DNA from: Latrodectus hesperus
Taxonomy: Eukaryota; Arthropoda; Arachnida; Araneae; Theridiidae
Length of the DNA stretch: 64,000 nucleotides
Assembly (NCBI GenBank): GCA_037975125.1
Contig: CM075862.1
Coordinates: 13,483,125 to 13,547,124 of the forward strand
Reading direction: 5' to 3'
Shown: piece after piece, positions 22,041-37,440 of the stretch
How positions within the stretch are numbered: position 1 is the stretch's first letter
How the letters are laid out: each line of letters opens with the position of its first letter
Position numbers and translations under genes: made by a program
Notes under the pieces: model-generated
What the model saw: the letters and a program-made list of their open reading frames with translations, nothing else
Databases searched by the model: none
Told to the model about the DNA's origin: nothing

Positions 22041-22399
22041 TATGTATGGATGTATCTCCATTAAACCACTGCTTACGATTGAATTAGACCTCGTATGCAT
22101 TAAATGTATATAAAAGCCATACCAAAACAAACCTATACTTAAAAGCTAAAGGACAACGTTTTGATGTTTTTTTATTAATAAAACAACTGCAATGCAATGA
22201 TACTGACAGAAACGTGACAATTCATACTCATTCTAATTCATTTCCATTGAGAGAATATAAAGTAATCTTTGAAAAGCATAAACGAAAAAGTATCTTATAC
22301 GGTACGATAAAATCTCAAACTTGAATGCAGTCAGATATAGTTAAGATAAGAAAAGACGACATGTGGTGGCACCTTTTTTTTATATATATATGTTTTCTC

Positions 22400-22680
22400 T
22401 TCCTTGTAATGGTCACCGGATTGATGCTTTCTCGCATACGTTCAAAGCTAATTTTTAAAGTGGTAGTTCCACTTGTGTTAGGGAGGCGTCTCTTTGATAT
22501 TCGCCGCTTTGATTGACGCGCGTTGCAGCCTAATTGATGGGAAAGGTTTCGAATTAAAGGATTGGACTTGCCAATCTCGTGAGAAATTCTTTTGCACATT
22601 CTTTGGGTGATTGCATGTCATTTCCCTTTGACTTGCTCTTTAAGTGATCAGTCACTCACCCTATGACTTAGACTCCAAAA
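22400..22680. other. Less AT-rich island, possible conserved non-coding element
   Basis: Balanced composition including GGTCACCGGATTGATGC and GATTGACGCGCGTTGCAGCC. Short overlapping frames on both strands, no family recognised. Confidence 0.35.
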
Positions 22681-25229
22681 TCTTCAATATAAATTGAACA
22701 GCAAACTGTTTTCACTTTGAGCTGTGAATATCTCCTAATAGCTGATTGTAGCTGTCTACATTTAATAAGTATGATCAAGGAGAAATTTGTCACCTTAAGA
22801 CTTGAAATGATAATTGTTGGCATGAGTTTCGTTTCACTGAAGCATCTCATTTTTGATGGTAGTGTCTTAAAAATCTACCATGTAATTTTTAAAGTTTTTA
22901 TGATCAGTTTTACTAGAGCTTACTTCCTGTTGCATGATACTATCTATGGTGTTTTCGAATAAAGTTTCGATATTTGAAGATTATTTTGGCCAACAACCGA
23001 ACCATTCAAATCAATAATTAGTGAAGTTTCATAGTGAAATAAATTCTTAGATGATTAGGGGGATTTTTGTTCACATTTTGACACAGGGCCATTTTGAGGA
23101 CACTTTTCATTGAGCATAAACTGTATGATTTTGAAATCAATTGAATATCTGCAATGAGAGGGCCTTCTAGAAGATTTTTCAGGTATTGCGTGATCTATTT
23201 GCGTCTCATAAGGATGAAAACTGGGTAAATTTTCAAGTATTGTAACAGTTCTGCTCCTAATAATTTAAACATTTGTCAATTTACATCTATAAATTATGAA
23301 CTAATCATTTCTAAGTTTAAAAAAAATGGCGCTCCTTGTTGCTAAATTAATATCAAACACATTTTTTTGAAAAATATAACAGTAGAAAGAAATTACTTTT
23401 TAATCTGAATAGCTATTTATTTTATCTCTATAATATAGGATTTTTTTAGTAAAATAAAGACACGTAAACTCATTAGTGATTGTATATTCAAATGACTTAT
23501 TGCTTGGAATTGGCACATCTAAAATCTTGTTAAGAAAAACGATGTAATATTTTCAACAGTCAACTAACATATTATATGAACATACATTTTCAATAAAATC
23601 GCAATTCGCTCAACTATCTCTCTCGTTTTAGTTCGCCCAACTATCGCTCTCAATTTTAATCAATATTTAAAATACAAAAAAACCATTTTTGAGATTACTT
23701 TTATTAGAATAAAATTCCTTTGTTTACTGAAGAAAACAACCGCAGTAGTCGAGTTTCATTTATAAATGAAAAAAAAAATGATTTTGTTTTACAATTTCTT
23801 ATTATGATAAGAATTTTTGTTATACAACTTTATCAGTATTTCATATGAGGTTTAAGTTAATCGATTTCTTATATTTTCCCAGCCTTACTCAAATTTTGTA
23901 TTCTTACATGTCTATTTTAATTGATTTGAGATGGAACTTAGATTTAGATATAGGATAATTTTAAATTTTATTTTGCTTCCAGGTTCAGTTATCGTATGAC
24001 ATTAATTAAAAACATTAATGAACTATTTAAAATTTCTTTGAATCTTATAAATATTGCAAAAAAAAAAAATCCAGAATTCAAAAATTTGAATGTTGTACCT
24101 AATCTTTAATTTATCTTTAAGATATCAATTAACGTTTGAAATAAAGCTATGGCAAAAATAATGATATTGGCTCAACAAAGCTTTATCAAAGTATTCTATT
24201 AATATGAATGCTAAGTTAAATATTCATTGCTATATAATATTTTATGGGGTGATATAGCTACATATATATATTCATAACTTTATTAATGTTTATATAGCAA
24301 TAAATTTATCGATATTTATTGATATAAGAACATTATGAATACTAATTTCATATATTTTCATAGGAAAACAATATGAAAGTCGTGTTTTTCTAAATTAAAC
24401 AGGCTTCATCCGACGGTCATAATATTACACATCAATATAAAGAATGATTTACATTAACATACAGTAAGTTGTTTCCTTCTATAAAGATTTAAATAAACTA
24501 CTAACATTTTAACGAATATATAAATTTTGATTAAATGACACAGCTTGTAATTCATTATTGTTTAGAACTCGTCTATTTCTTGAAAACTAATAAATGTACC
24601 TAAAATAATTGGAATGCAAAAAGTTTAGAAAACAAGTATTTAAATTAATTACAAAGCCATTTAAAATTCAAATAAAGATAAAAGCTCCCTACCAGAATTC
24701 AGCTTTGTAAATTTTTAGAAATTTTAATATATTGCAATAGCAAGAGAATTTGGCATGTTTAAAGTAAGTTTATGTTTTTCAATTATAACAACAAATTCTA
24801 ATAAATCAAAATAATGAGTATAAGATATACATCATAACAATAATTGCAAAATATTCCTGTTGAATCAAATTTTAACACAGCTCTTAAAAGATTAACTTCC
24901 GCAAATTTTCCATGCTCCAGCGTAGCTTTTTTTTTCCCCTTCCAGTAAAAATAACAAAAATATACATCATATATTTCTTCATTTCTTCCTCATTCGAACA
25001 ACCCGGACTTAAATTTTTCTTTGCAAAATGAAATTATTTACTAATCCAAAACATCTCGGTTACAAAATTCCCACAAAAAGCATGAATAATAATGAAAAAA
25101 AAAAGGGGGTGAAGGAATCGTAATTCAAACGAAGCCCACAAAATGTGAGAAATAAAGGATGGAGGAGTAATAATAATATAATCAAACTGCCTCCGTCTCT
25201 TGCAAAAATGACAAAACCATATTTTACCA
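22681..25229. other. AT-rich spacer
   Basis: Nothing recognisable beyond A/T runs. The 60-81 codon frames at about 22668-22962 overlap on opposite strands and have no domain. Confidence 0.5.
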
Positions 25230-25640
25230 ATTTTCATCTTCCTTCGATCGGGGAGATTCGCAAAATGTCTTTCTCACTTTCTCGGCAAAGAATGGCTGTT
25301 AAGGGAAGGGGGAATTTTTAATGGAAAATTATGGATTTCGTCCTGAAATAGACAAAGCACTGTTTGGATGGCAGAGGTCTTAATTGCCGAAGGAGTGTGC
25401 GCGCCCTAATTCGGCGGCGCAACACAGTATAGATGCACGCATTTCGCTGGAATAGAAGATTTATAATTTAGTGGAGTGCTAGGCACCAGGGAGGGGGAGG
25501 TGTTTGCTCGGGATGGGGTGGGGGTGTGACGAGAACCATACCCTGACATCATTCATCAGTATTTGGTGGTTCGAGTGATTTTGTAAGGGTTATTCAAAGG
25601 GGCTTGGATACATTGCGATGGGGATGTTTTCAGATATGAG
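25230..25640. other. Less AT-rich island, possible conserved non-coding element
   Basis: Includes CTAATTCGGCGGCGCAACAC (about 25405-25424) and a G-rich run near 25489-25530. No ORF of note. Island character is by composition. Confidence 0.4.
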
Positions 25641-25689
25641 ACACTATGCTGAGTTTTTGAAGCGCTGGTACCAGAAAATCACCATGGAT

Positions 25690-26190
25690 TTAAAATGTTG
25701 GAATGTTTCAATAGATATTTAGTTTTCCAGAAAACAGAATAGTTTCAATAGAATATTTTAGAACATCTTTTAGAATACAGAATAGTTACAATGATATACT
25801 TCAATGGTTACATAGTTTTCTCTTCAAAAACTAAAAGTCATTCAGGAAACAGATCTTCGATAGAATATTTCAATAGACACATTTTTTCAATCAGAAACGA
25901 AATATGTTTTTAGAAAGTAGAACAATTTCAATGGAATATTTCAATACATGCATTTTTTTCCTTTAAAAACGAAAGGTACTTAGATACGGTACAGATACAG
26001 GTACAAGGTACAGGATAGTTCCAATGAAACATTTTATTAGATACATTTTTTCTATCGAAAACGAAACGACTTTCAGAAAATAAAATAGTTTCAAAGAAAT
26101 ATTTTAATCGATACAAGTTTTCCCTTCAAAAATGAAAAGTTTTTCCGAATATAGAACAGACTTAATGGAATTTTTAATTAATACTAGATA
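25690..26190. repeat. Diverged tandem repeat, period about 85 bp
   Basis: The pattern AGAATAGTTTCAATAGAATA followed by TTCAATAGATACATTTTTTC and AAAAACGAAA recurs with many substitutions and indels, for example near 25733, 25784, 25918, 26023 and 26085. About five to six eroded copies. Confidence 0.65.
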
Positions 26191-28550
26191 ATATTTTAAT
26201 AGATGATTAGCTGTATTCAGTCATTAAAATATGATGATAAGTGAGAAAGTAAGTTTTGCAACTTCTCAATTACTTCATAAAAATATTTTATGTCTTTTAT
26301 CAAAAAACAGGTTGGTATCTTTTACCAAATCATAAACATTAAAAATAATAAAATAAATGAAATAATCAACTATAAAATTTCATTGTAATATCCAGGATAA
26401 ATCAGTTGTTATCAAACTCATTTATTTGAAAAATATCCTCAAAATACCAAATGAAAATAAAAAAAAGAATGCAAAATTATCAATGAAAATAAATGACTAA
26501 ACCATAATGTTTTCTACTGTATTTAATAAGATAAATAAATGAATAATAATAGGGTAAATAAAATATTGTATAATAAATAAATAATGTGAATAATAATATT
26601 GTAATATAAATAATGAATAATAAGATAAATAAAATACTGTATTTAATAAGATAAATATAAATATTTAATAAAATAAATGAAACACAACACAAAAATACAA
26701 TTATTTACTTTTGCTATACTCTTAATTTCCTATTTAATTGGTCTGCTTATTATTTTGAAATATATCGTTATGTAAATCAATAGTTACGACACAAAAAACA
26801 TGCCTTAATTTACAATCATGTATATGCTTTTTCAATCCAAGTTTAAATAATTTTATTTCGTTTAATTATTCCCGCTGCCAAACATTACAGATTTTAATTA
26901 ATTAAAATTCAATACATTCTCTTATGATTTTAACTAATTTCAAACAATTTTTATGACGTTTCAAGATATTTCTTATAATTCATTCACCGGTAATATTCAT
27001 ATTCTGAAAAAATTAAACATTTCAATAATATATACAAGGATTTTATACCAATTCATTAAGTCTTGACTTTCTTTAAGAAATACTATTTTAGTAAATTGAA
27101 TAAGATTGCTTTTACATGTTTTCAGACTATTTTGCACCGATTCATGTAAATTTTATAATCTTATGTCAATTTTTGTAATCGTATGTCCTCTTATATTATG
27201 TCATTTACAACCATTTTAATTATGTTTTAATTTGCCTTCACTTTATATTTTAGTTTGACTTTCTTCTATGCACTGCTAGTTTACTGGGAAAGAGAATTAA
27301 GCTCGAATCTTTTAAATTTGTTTCCTCTTGATGATCATCAGTCCATGCCTTTGGAGATTTGGTGCCAACTGCATGAATTTATTTAGAATTTCGTTCGAGA
27401 TTTCTAATCCCAATAGTTGTTTGAAAGAATTATCTGTCAAAGACGTATTGTTTGCGGATTAGAAAAGTTGTCGGCTTGTCATTTATTTTTTTGCCATGCA
27501 AAAAAAGATTAAAAAAATCAGTGATGGTCATGCTTTGTGAAAAACATTTCCCATTTTCCAGCAGGTGTGATTCTTATCAATCTTCTTCACACACTCACCT
27601 AAATTTGTACATTTCTGGTCATTTGAGAACGAATGACAACAATTATGTTTTTCTTTAGTTTTGGTTATTCTTTAGCTTAACTCGAAATATTTTTTCAAGA
27701 GTTTCTAGTCACACTGATTTTTAGTTAAGGAATTTCAACCTAAAAACTTTTAATTTAATCACAAATAAACTCAATTAGAATTTTGCATTTAAAATTAAAT
27801 AATCTTTTACGTTAGAATTTATACAAAATAATAAAGAAAGCATGAGCCTCCAAAATTTATATAGTATCATAAAAATATAATTTTCAGTGAAATCTCATTT
27901 GACAAAAATATTAACATCATGTCAATGTAAGCCTCATAAGCACTTACATAAATCATAAATTTAATTCATAAGCGATATCTTTTCCTTAGATAACAAAGAA
28001 AATCAAAGCAAATTGTATGAACATTCACATTCTTTTATTAGTTTTGTAATTTTTAATTTGTTTATAACATTACAGTTAATTATGAGTGTTAAATGCGCAT
28101 GAAATATTAACTGCAAAATGACAGTAAGAAACAGAGAACTGATGTAATCCAGTTTATACAAGTGTCATCATTACCTTTGGGTATCAGTAAATACGATCTT
28201 GACCAATCTCGTTGCTGTCATGTTTGTAAGAACTACGGTCTCTGAACTCATGGGTTCCAAAATCCTCCATTAGTGTGGCTAAAAGTTTGAAGGGAAATGT
28301 AAAGTATGTCAATTTTGTTACTCACTCAATCTCATTTTCTTTAAATGTATTAAGCAATCCACGATTTAGCTATAAAGTAATATAAGTATGAATTTTTAAA
28401 GTTTTATATTGAATGTCTGATATTGTTAATAAAGCAAACTTTTAATGATGGTGCAAAAGTGGAATATTGGGGTAAATAAACATGAAAATATTATAAATCA
28501 GTTATTTTCTGTACGTTAGATTAATTTAATTAGTAAAAAATAAACATTTA
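26191..28550. other. AT-rich spacer with low-complexity AATAA field
   Basis: A field of AATAATA/GATAAATAAA units (about 26515-26660) includes TACTGTATTTAATAAGATAA twice. The remainder shows nothing recognisable. Confidence 0.5.
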
Positions 28551-28904
<354 letters not shown>

Positions 28905-29569
28905 TGCTGGTTTTATTTCTTCTCTCTAATAATAAAAAGGGCAAAAACAAAATCATTAAATTTTATATTAATCCTAAAATTAATTGTTAATGACTTAGAG
29001 TGTCTGTAGGAAATATTATATTTCTTAAATTTACATCGTATAAATTTCGTTAGCTATTTTGTAAGTAATCTTGTATGAATTACAATGTACCTTTAAAAAA
29101 AACTCACCTATATATCAATAGTCGTAATTTTATAAAACTAATATTTTTTATATAATAACATTTACATTCTCCCATATCTACAATCTCAATTTTTGTATTC
29201 AGCTGCGTTAGTAGAAATCAGTAATTTAATTTCATACACAATCTTCTGCAATGCTTGAAATTTATGCACATAATGGCTAAAATTAGAATTATAATTCAAA
29301 ACATTTACATTTTTTTAAGCATACCTACCTATGTCCCTAATATCAGGAAACAAGACATTGCAACTGTTTCTATTATCTCAAGTTAGAGTCCTACAAAGAA
29401 ATACTACAAAAAAAAATTATAGCTTTTCTGGGAATGTCCTTTGATATAAATGGTGTGCTATTAAGATCGTGATCCGAAAAGGTTTTTTTTATCACTAATA
29501 CAATTTTATCTAAAAATTAGGTAGAAATATTTTTATAACTGTGTAGAAGACGTGATAATTTTTCCACAA
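28905..29569. other. AT-rich spacer
   Basis: Nothing recognisable. Confidence 0.45.
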
Positions 29570-30050
29570 GTGGATGATAAAGGAAAACGAATGAATGGGT
29601 ACGGTTGCAGTTATAAGCAACACTGCATCTAATTCCCCGTAGCTGAGATACAGCCCCTGGACTCCTTGAATATGAGAAATACTGTCATTCTATCTTAGCA
29701 TCGGCGAGCCCTTAATACAGAATGATACTTGGCTGGCGTGCCACCGATGATAATTATGATAAAATGCTTGTGGTGCTCTCATCCTTATTAGTTATTGAAC
29801 TCTTTTAAAGTTCCCCGCGCGAGCGTCCATTGTCGGAGATGAATTTCAGTTGGCGGGAAAACTTTTCTGATTAGTCTGATGCATGTGCACTTTGCAGAGC
29901 GACAAAATAGTTGGTCGTCTCTTTTGTTGTGGCAGTTTGTTTTGTCCCCTTCTCCGTCCCCCCACCAACCTCCTCCTGAAAGATCAAGTGCTGTAAGGTG
30001 GTTGATAACTGGATCCAGTTTGATTGGACCATCAATAACCATTTAGAATC
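29570..30050. other. Less AT-rich island, possible conserved non-coding element
   Basis: Balanced composition with GTTCCCCGCGCGAGCGTCCA near 29810-29829, a C-rich stretch near 29947-29977 and ATAATTATGAT near 29750-29760 (homeodomain-type core). An 84-codon minus frame (29788-30042) has no recognised domain. Regulatory role is inference. Confidence 0.42.
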
Positions 30051-32016
30051 GGAAAAGTTTGATTTTAATTGAGGAATAAACCAAAATACTCATTTTAGAA
30101 CAATATTCAACAAATGGGGAATTTTAAAGATGGAAATCCTTAGAGGTTTCAGCTAAATAACACTTAAAAGTATCCGAATGAAGAGAGTAATATGCTAATG
30201 ATAAACGAGTCTGGTGCAATATTTATTTCGTATTTTCTAAGTATTTCAGTGAACACACTGAAAGAAATGAAATTAAAAACAAAGTAGGAATCTGCGCTTT
30301 TCGTTATTTTCCATCAAATATTTATTCAGTTGTTAAGAATTTTATAAGACAGTTGAAAGTATCCCAAATTGCTATTTTAGTTTGCATACAATTGATTGTC
30401 CTTCTCTGAATAATCATCAAATCTTCTTATCTCAATTCTCAGAAAATCTACTTTTTGAAATTTATAACCGTTTTAAAAATCTTTTGACTGAGAATTGCTA
30501 AAGTTGATTGCCGTGATCGTGCAACACTTTGACAAAATAACAATATTCAGTTACAATTTGGAAGATTTTCACCACGAATTCCTTTTCTGTATTTGGTTAA
30601 AGTGAAATTAACATGTTCAAATCAATTAAAGTTATATTCGAATTTTGAAATGTCTGCAGAAGAGCATATATACTTTCGTGGATTAAAAAGTAACGAAATC
30701 TTTTGCTTCAAATTTATTTGTCAAGAAAATAAATTATTTAAATTTTTATAGAAGTCCTTTTATCTGAAAATTGGACACTTTTTCCTTAAACTCATTTTGC
30801 AAATAAAGTTGATACTTTAGTTTGAACGAAAAATTGTACAATAATCCATACAAAACCTTAAATATTTTTTAAGTCTGTAAAGTAAAGTAAAAACACATTG
30901 CTTAATGTTAAAATAATTCACTCATTAGTTATTTAATTTGATAAAAAATCCCTTTCGATATGGATAATTAGTTTTACTAAATTAGTAATATTTTATGTCA
31001 TTTTTTAGTCACTTAACAAAAATGATAAAAATATATTGAAAGAATTATTATATCAGAATTATTACTCAATTTTTAATAAATTTTTATTGAACTGTAAATT
31101 ATCGATGGGACAGTATTAAGAGTGGATGTAGGAAATCGATATTTATCCTCTTCTGGATATCGATATCTATCGATCAATAAGGAGACAATGATTTGCTATT
31201 CTGTTAATGTGGTATCTGATTTTACAAACTGATGTCAAGATGATTGATTTGTCCACTATTCAACAGCAAATAATAAACAGGCATTCAACAAACACATCAG
31301 AATGAAAATATCTGTTATATTAATCTAGAATCACTCTATTGTTTTAAGATTTCATCTTGCAACTCTTTATTTAGGAAAATAAAAGCTTATAAATTAAACT
31401 TACATCCAAGTAATACAATCAAATTAAAATTGCATATTTTAAAATTACTAAATGGGAGATAATGAAATTATTAAAAGAAACAAAACAGAAAAGGAAATAC
31501 TGTATGTAAAATGAAAAGAAAAATTTGTTTTAAAAAAGAATAAAGTCATTGTAAAAAGTAAATATAGAAAGTGTGAAAGAAATGACATTTATATATAAAT
31601 TGGATTTTTATTATCTAATAATTTGAATTCTTGAATACTGGTAGGATATAAAAAAAGTAATGATTTTTAAAGATGTACTGTTTAAATTATTTACTATCGA
31701 ATTTAGTTTCTTAAACATATAAGGATAATTTAAAGAGTTAGAATAATATTCAGCTTTTCATGAGTTTTGTTTGACTTTATATTCCAGTTACTTAATTGCT
31801 GATAACTTGAAACAGTTTTATTTGAATATCTTTCCAGTACGCTTTTCTCTCTTTTACTTCGCTGAAAAATGTAATGAGTATTTTTGAATTTTATGTTAAT
31901 ATTTATTGGAACCAATAAAAACAAATGTAAATTTTCACATAAATATTATTTTATTCATTTTTCAATGTTTTATGAAATTTTTTCTTTATGTAGTTATTTT
32001 CTCAATAAGAAATCAA

Positions 32017-32019
<3 letters not shown>
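30051..32019. other. AT-rich spacer
   Basis: Several ATCGAT palindromes cluster at about 31136-31174. Otherwise nothing recognisable. Confidence 0.5.
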
Positions 32020-32068
<49 letters not shown>

Positions 32069-32097
32069 TTGTATATATATATATATATATATATATA
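32020..32097. repeat. (TA)n microsatellite, interrupted
   Basis: Two TA runs separated by TTAATTTG near 32064. Confidence 0.95.
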
Positions 32098-32986
<889 letters not shown>

Positions 32987-33238
32987 GCCCGGCCGGTGGC
33001 TTAGTGGCAGCGTTTCACGCTCCCATGAGGCTGGGAAAGGTTGATTCAGCCTTTCATCCCTTCAGTGGGTCGATTAACTGAGTACCAAGCATGCTTGGGA
33101 ACTAAACACTGGGGATTTCAAGTTAGGCTGACCTCCTAACTGGGACATATGCTTGGCACCTCAGAGCCCTCGGTCATGAAAACAGTTATGGGCACTGTAG
33201 GCCTTGGCCCACATGGGCTGTCGTGCCATGGAGTTTAG
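32987..33238 (+). mobile_element. SINE copy, family A, lacking the B box
   Basis: Begins GCCCGGCCGGTGGCTTAGTG with an A-box-like TGGCTTAGTGGCAGC. The body has GGCTGGGAAAGGTTGATTC and CCTTTCATCCCTTCAGTGGG, shared almost base for base with the reverse complement of 40966-41193. That partner has about 20-25 bp more, including a B box, between GCTCCCA and GCTGGGAAAGG; the piece is missing here. TA-repeat DNA lies on both sides, so the element seems to have inserted into a (TA)n tract. Confidence 0.8.
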
Positions 33239-33260
33239 TTTATATATATATATATATATC
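33239..33260. repeat. (TA)n run flanking the SINE
   Basis: A short TA run, probably the far side of the tract at 32871-32986 or regrowth from the SINE tail. Confidence 0.8.
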
Positions 33261-33464
33261 GTCTGTTGGAACTTTTTTACAGATAGTGGGTCATATTGTC
33301 ATGATGCAAAGCAAGAAATTCAGAAATCTCTCAAGCACTCACTTTGATAGATCTGTATGCAAAAAAACAATGCAAAAATGCAATGCCTTTTTAATTTTGT
33401 TCAGTTCTGGTTGGGATTCTGGTTTCTATTCGAATGAGCTTTGCCCTACCACTAGGAATTCTGT

Positions 33465-33746
33465 AGGGACCTCTGTGGCCTGGTTGGTTAGGGCGTCGTT
33501 CTCGTTATCGGAAGGCAGTGAGTTCGAATCCTAGCTCAACCAAATATTCGTCGTGCTCGCTAATAGTGGTTACGGCACGTTGAAACTGGGCGTGGTCGCA
33601 ATGTCTTCCAAGTGAAATGACACCTTTGAGGGTGTCAGCCAAGTACTGGGAGTCTTCTGCTGCTTCAAAATCACAAAGACTCTTCTGTCTCACTGGTAGA
33701 GTCCAACTCAGGGCTAGGTACCGGGAAGCATGCTGGTGCAAAAACA
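33465..33746 (+). mobile_element. tRNA-derived SINE with target-site duplications
   Basis: A strong tRNA-like head: A-box TGGTTGGTTAGGGCG near 33481-33495 and B-box-like AGTTCGAATCCT at 33521-33532. The body is about 200 bp and ends GGTGCAAAAACA. Flanks share 14 bp with one mismatch: ACTAGGAATTCTGT at 33451-33464 and ACTAGGAACTCTGT at 33747-33760. The body differs from the other SINEs here, so it is a separate family. Spurious frames cross it on both strands. Confidence 0.85.
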
Positions 33747-33760
33747 ACTAGGAACTCTGT

Positions 33761-36700
33761 GATGCTTTGAATAAGTCAGAATCTTGTCAGATACCAATTT
33801 CAAAACTCATTCAAATTAAATATTTTAGTGTGAAAGAAATTAACTTTTTGCTCACATGGTATCTCTGGTATACTTAGTGACCGTCAATGCATAATTATAT
33901 GGTAAAATGTTTTTAGTACTTCCTGATTCTGCAACGTAACAACAAGAACCGGACCGCTAAGCACCCAGTCATTATTAAATAAGATTATATTTATATATCT
34001 ATGAATTTAGTGAATAAATTTCTTTATTTAAAACATATGTAAAGGGATATATATTTTCATAATCTAAGATGGTAGATAATTTCAGCATCAGGTGAAACTT
34101 TTAACGCCCAGCCAAACAATTTGTGTGAAGATGTAGGATTCAGGTTAATTATTATTCAGTAATAATTAACTGAATAATGATTGAATGTTTTTATAATGAT
34201 TTCTTAAGTTGTTGTAATGATGAAAGAAATATAGAAATTCTTTCAGATAGATATCATTAAATGGGAAATCTCAATTTTTTTTAGAATCTTAAGTATGCAT
34301 AAAAATAATAATTAATTTATAATATATTTCTTAAATTAATTTTTGCATTTAATGATTGCTTGAAAAAATCCTTAATTACATTCATAGTTTAGTGGTGATT
34401 TTGCTTTGAAAATTACTTTTAATTTAAAATAGTTTTCTTAAATTTCGGAAAAAAGATGTTATCTAGCGAAGGAAAAACTTGTTTACAAACATTATCTTTA
34501 ACAATATAATCTTATTCAATGAGAATATTATAGCTCTAACAATAAAATATTTTCATCAAAACCATCAAATTTAAAATCTCATTTCAAACAGAATTTATAT
34601 AAAATTTTGATTTTATATAAATTCTTCAATTTATATAAATAATATAATGTATTTATTATTAATGTGTAATAATATATAATAATATATTCAACAGTAAAAA
34701 TTCTCATTAAAACATAATCACAGCTCAAAAAAAATGTATATGAAATTTTACATCGTATATAAAAAAATTTTCTTTACTAATAAATAATGCATATGCATAA
34801 ATCTAAAAATTAATTTATATTGTTTTGTAATTATAAGAAGAATTTACAAAAAGAGAACAATGATGCATCGTTCATTGAAAATTATTTTTGCATATTAATT
34901 CTCTCTCTCTCTCTTTTAAAATACAAAATTTCATAAAATTATTTACTAAATGACAAAACATTTGCTCTATAATAATTGGGTGTGATTTATTGGAAATAAT
35001 TAGACACTTGAATTTAACAAGTGTGGTTTTATTTAGTTTCCAATATGCGTGTATGTCAAAAAGTAATGTTATTTTATGGTCAGTTGTAAATTTTCAAAAC
35101 TAAGCTTAAGGTCATACAATAGATATATACTTAGAGAACACCACTATTACTCAATACAATTCAATTCATTGAAGTTTAGTGTAATGCATTGAAGATTTAA
35201 GATGTATTGTCAAATGCGTCTGTTCGGAAAAGTATCTGTCGTTTGGTTCAACAGAGCGAGCAAGTTTGCCTCAGCATGTCTTCGAAATTAAAGCCATGAG
35301 GAAGTGCTTTTTTATAAGTCATTCGAATAATTCGTTCAATGATGGTGTATAGGATGCATTTTGTGAGTGAAATCATGAAATAAATTAGGAAAAGAATTTT
35401 TTTTCTTTAGAGAGTTTCATTTGACATAAATTCAGCAATTTTACGCTTTTGATTTTATCAATCGCCGTTGTAAATAGAGCTCAGAACATTTTTTACTCAA
35501 AATAGCATAGTATGTTACTTCATATATAAAATGAAGATAAACAATTAGAATTATTTAGTATATTTTTAATTCCTATTTCGTAAATAATGATTGTTGTAAA
35601 TATTTATGTGAATATGAAGAGAATGTACTATATTAAAAATGTAATTTGACAAATAAATGGTTACGAGTTACATATTAAATGCAATGTTCTTAGAGTATTT
35701 AAATCCCTAATCTTTTTTATTTCGTCTAGAAAATGTTTTAATTTTTTTAATACTAAATATCTAAATATATGAAGTATATTCTGAAAGTGAAATTAAAGTA
35801 TTTTATGTTATGCATGTATTTAAAAAAACTTTTAATATTGATACTTGATAAAGTACTATAGCGTAAAATATAAATCTGAAATATTCTTTTGTGCTGTGAA
35901 AGAAAAGAGAATAACTTAAGTTTAGAGGAAAACTAGGAAAAACATGTCAGTAGTTTTCTTGTATAAATATATTTTAATTCACTATTATTATTTAATTATT
36001 AATTTATTTATTATTAATTTATTAATTGTCCTCTGAAAATAATTATAGCAATATAATTTATTTATTAAGATATTATGAAGACAGAGAAATTTAAGAAATT
36101 AAAACCAAGAAACATTTATTTCTAAACCCCTACACACATTCAAAGTGAGGACGAATATATAAATCCTTATACTTTTAAAATTTAAAATAAAGAATAGACC
36201 AGATTGTAATTCACCAACAACGGGTTTTGGAAATAGCATGTTGTGCATTTCTGCGTATATACACTGAAGAAAATTTGATCACTTGGAAAAATTAATCGAT
36301 GTCACACATATTTAAAATTTAAATATTTTAGTTTTAGAATAAATCAAAATTAAATAATGATTTTATGGCCTAAAATACTGTTATGTTATAAATTTGGGAT
36401 TCATGAAGAAGCATGTACATTTATGAATAATTTAAAAAACATTTCAAAATGTTTTTTTAATATATTATAATTTTTTGAAAATACAACATATTTTTCTTAT
36501 TCAAAAATCTACATTTCTAAAAATACAAAATTTTCTCTTATTTTAAAATCATATTGTAAATTATTTTAACATTTAATGGTTTTGATATTAAATTTTATAT
36601 GGGAACAAATTAACGTACAAAGATTGCTTGACGTGTTAAATTAGATTCATGTAAATTTTTCTCTAGATTTTTTTTTAACAAAATAGCGAAATTTAAATTT

Positions 36701-36879
36701 TTATTCTATCCAAAACTATTAATATTTTAACATGTAACATAATCCTTGAAACAGATTTGTATAAAAGTAACTTTATCTGAATACGTCTGATTTTTATCTT
36801 GAGTGGAAAAGTTAAAAATTTATGTTCTTAAGGAGGATGTTAATTAACATTCAATTTGATACACATCTTTCTCCGAAAC
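33761..36879. other. AT-rich spacer
   Basis: Contains a short nested palindrome (TTAATTATTA with TAATAATTAA and ATTATTCAGT with ACTGAATAAT, about 34145-34178) and a CTCTCTCTCT run at about 34902-34914. A slightly GC-richer patch at about 35210-35300 is not identified. Confidence 0.5.
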
Positions 36880-37440
36880 CCTATCTTTATGATAAATCTT
36901 TGCGTTGAGGTTTTGTAATAAAATTAATTCTGGCTACAAATGCGCTTATGAAGTGTCGCCAAGACATCCGAAATGGAACATTAAATGGAAACGATTCTGA
37001 TAAAGGAAACGGAGTGCATTCTAAAGTGAGCATAATTGGCGATTCTAAACACGAATTTCCATGGATTAAAAAGCAGAGTTTAAAAAAAAATAAATGAATA
37101 AAAGCCACCCATACAATCTTATCTAAATAATCTGACAATATTACTTCTTACGGGCCTGCGTGACCGAAATAAGCTATTCTGGACACCACTTCAACGTCGA
37201 CAAACTAAACGTGATGGACGTAAGTTGGCGGAACATTTGGAAGACATGACACTTGGTGATAAATTTCCAATCGTAAAATTCAGATAATCTCCTCGTCTGG
37301 TGATAAGTTTCTCCTTCTGAAGTTGCTTTCCGAAGCAACGTAAAAAACTTGTTAGCGGGAAATAAAGGTAAAATATGTAGCCGAAACGACTCACGTATGG
37401 TGGGAAGAAGACAAGAATTATTAATCACTGCGAATCACTT
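36880..37440. other. Less AT-rich island, possible conserved non-coding element
   Basis: Overlapping frames of 67-84 codons, all minus-strand, with no recognised domain. Composition is balanced compared with the flanks. Coding exons cannot be excluded but no supporting motif is seen. Confidence 0.38.
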
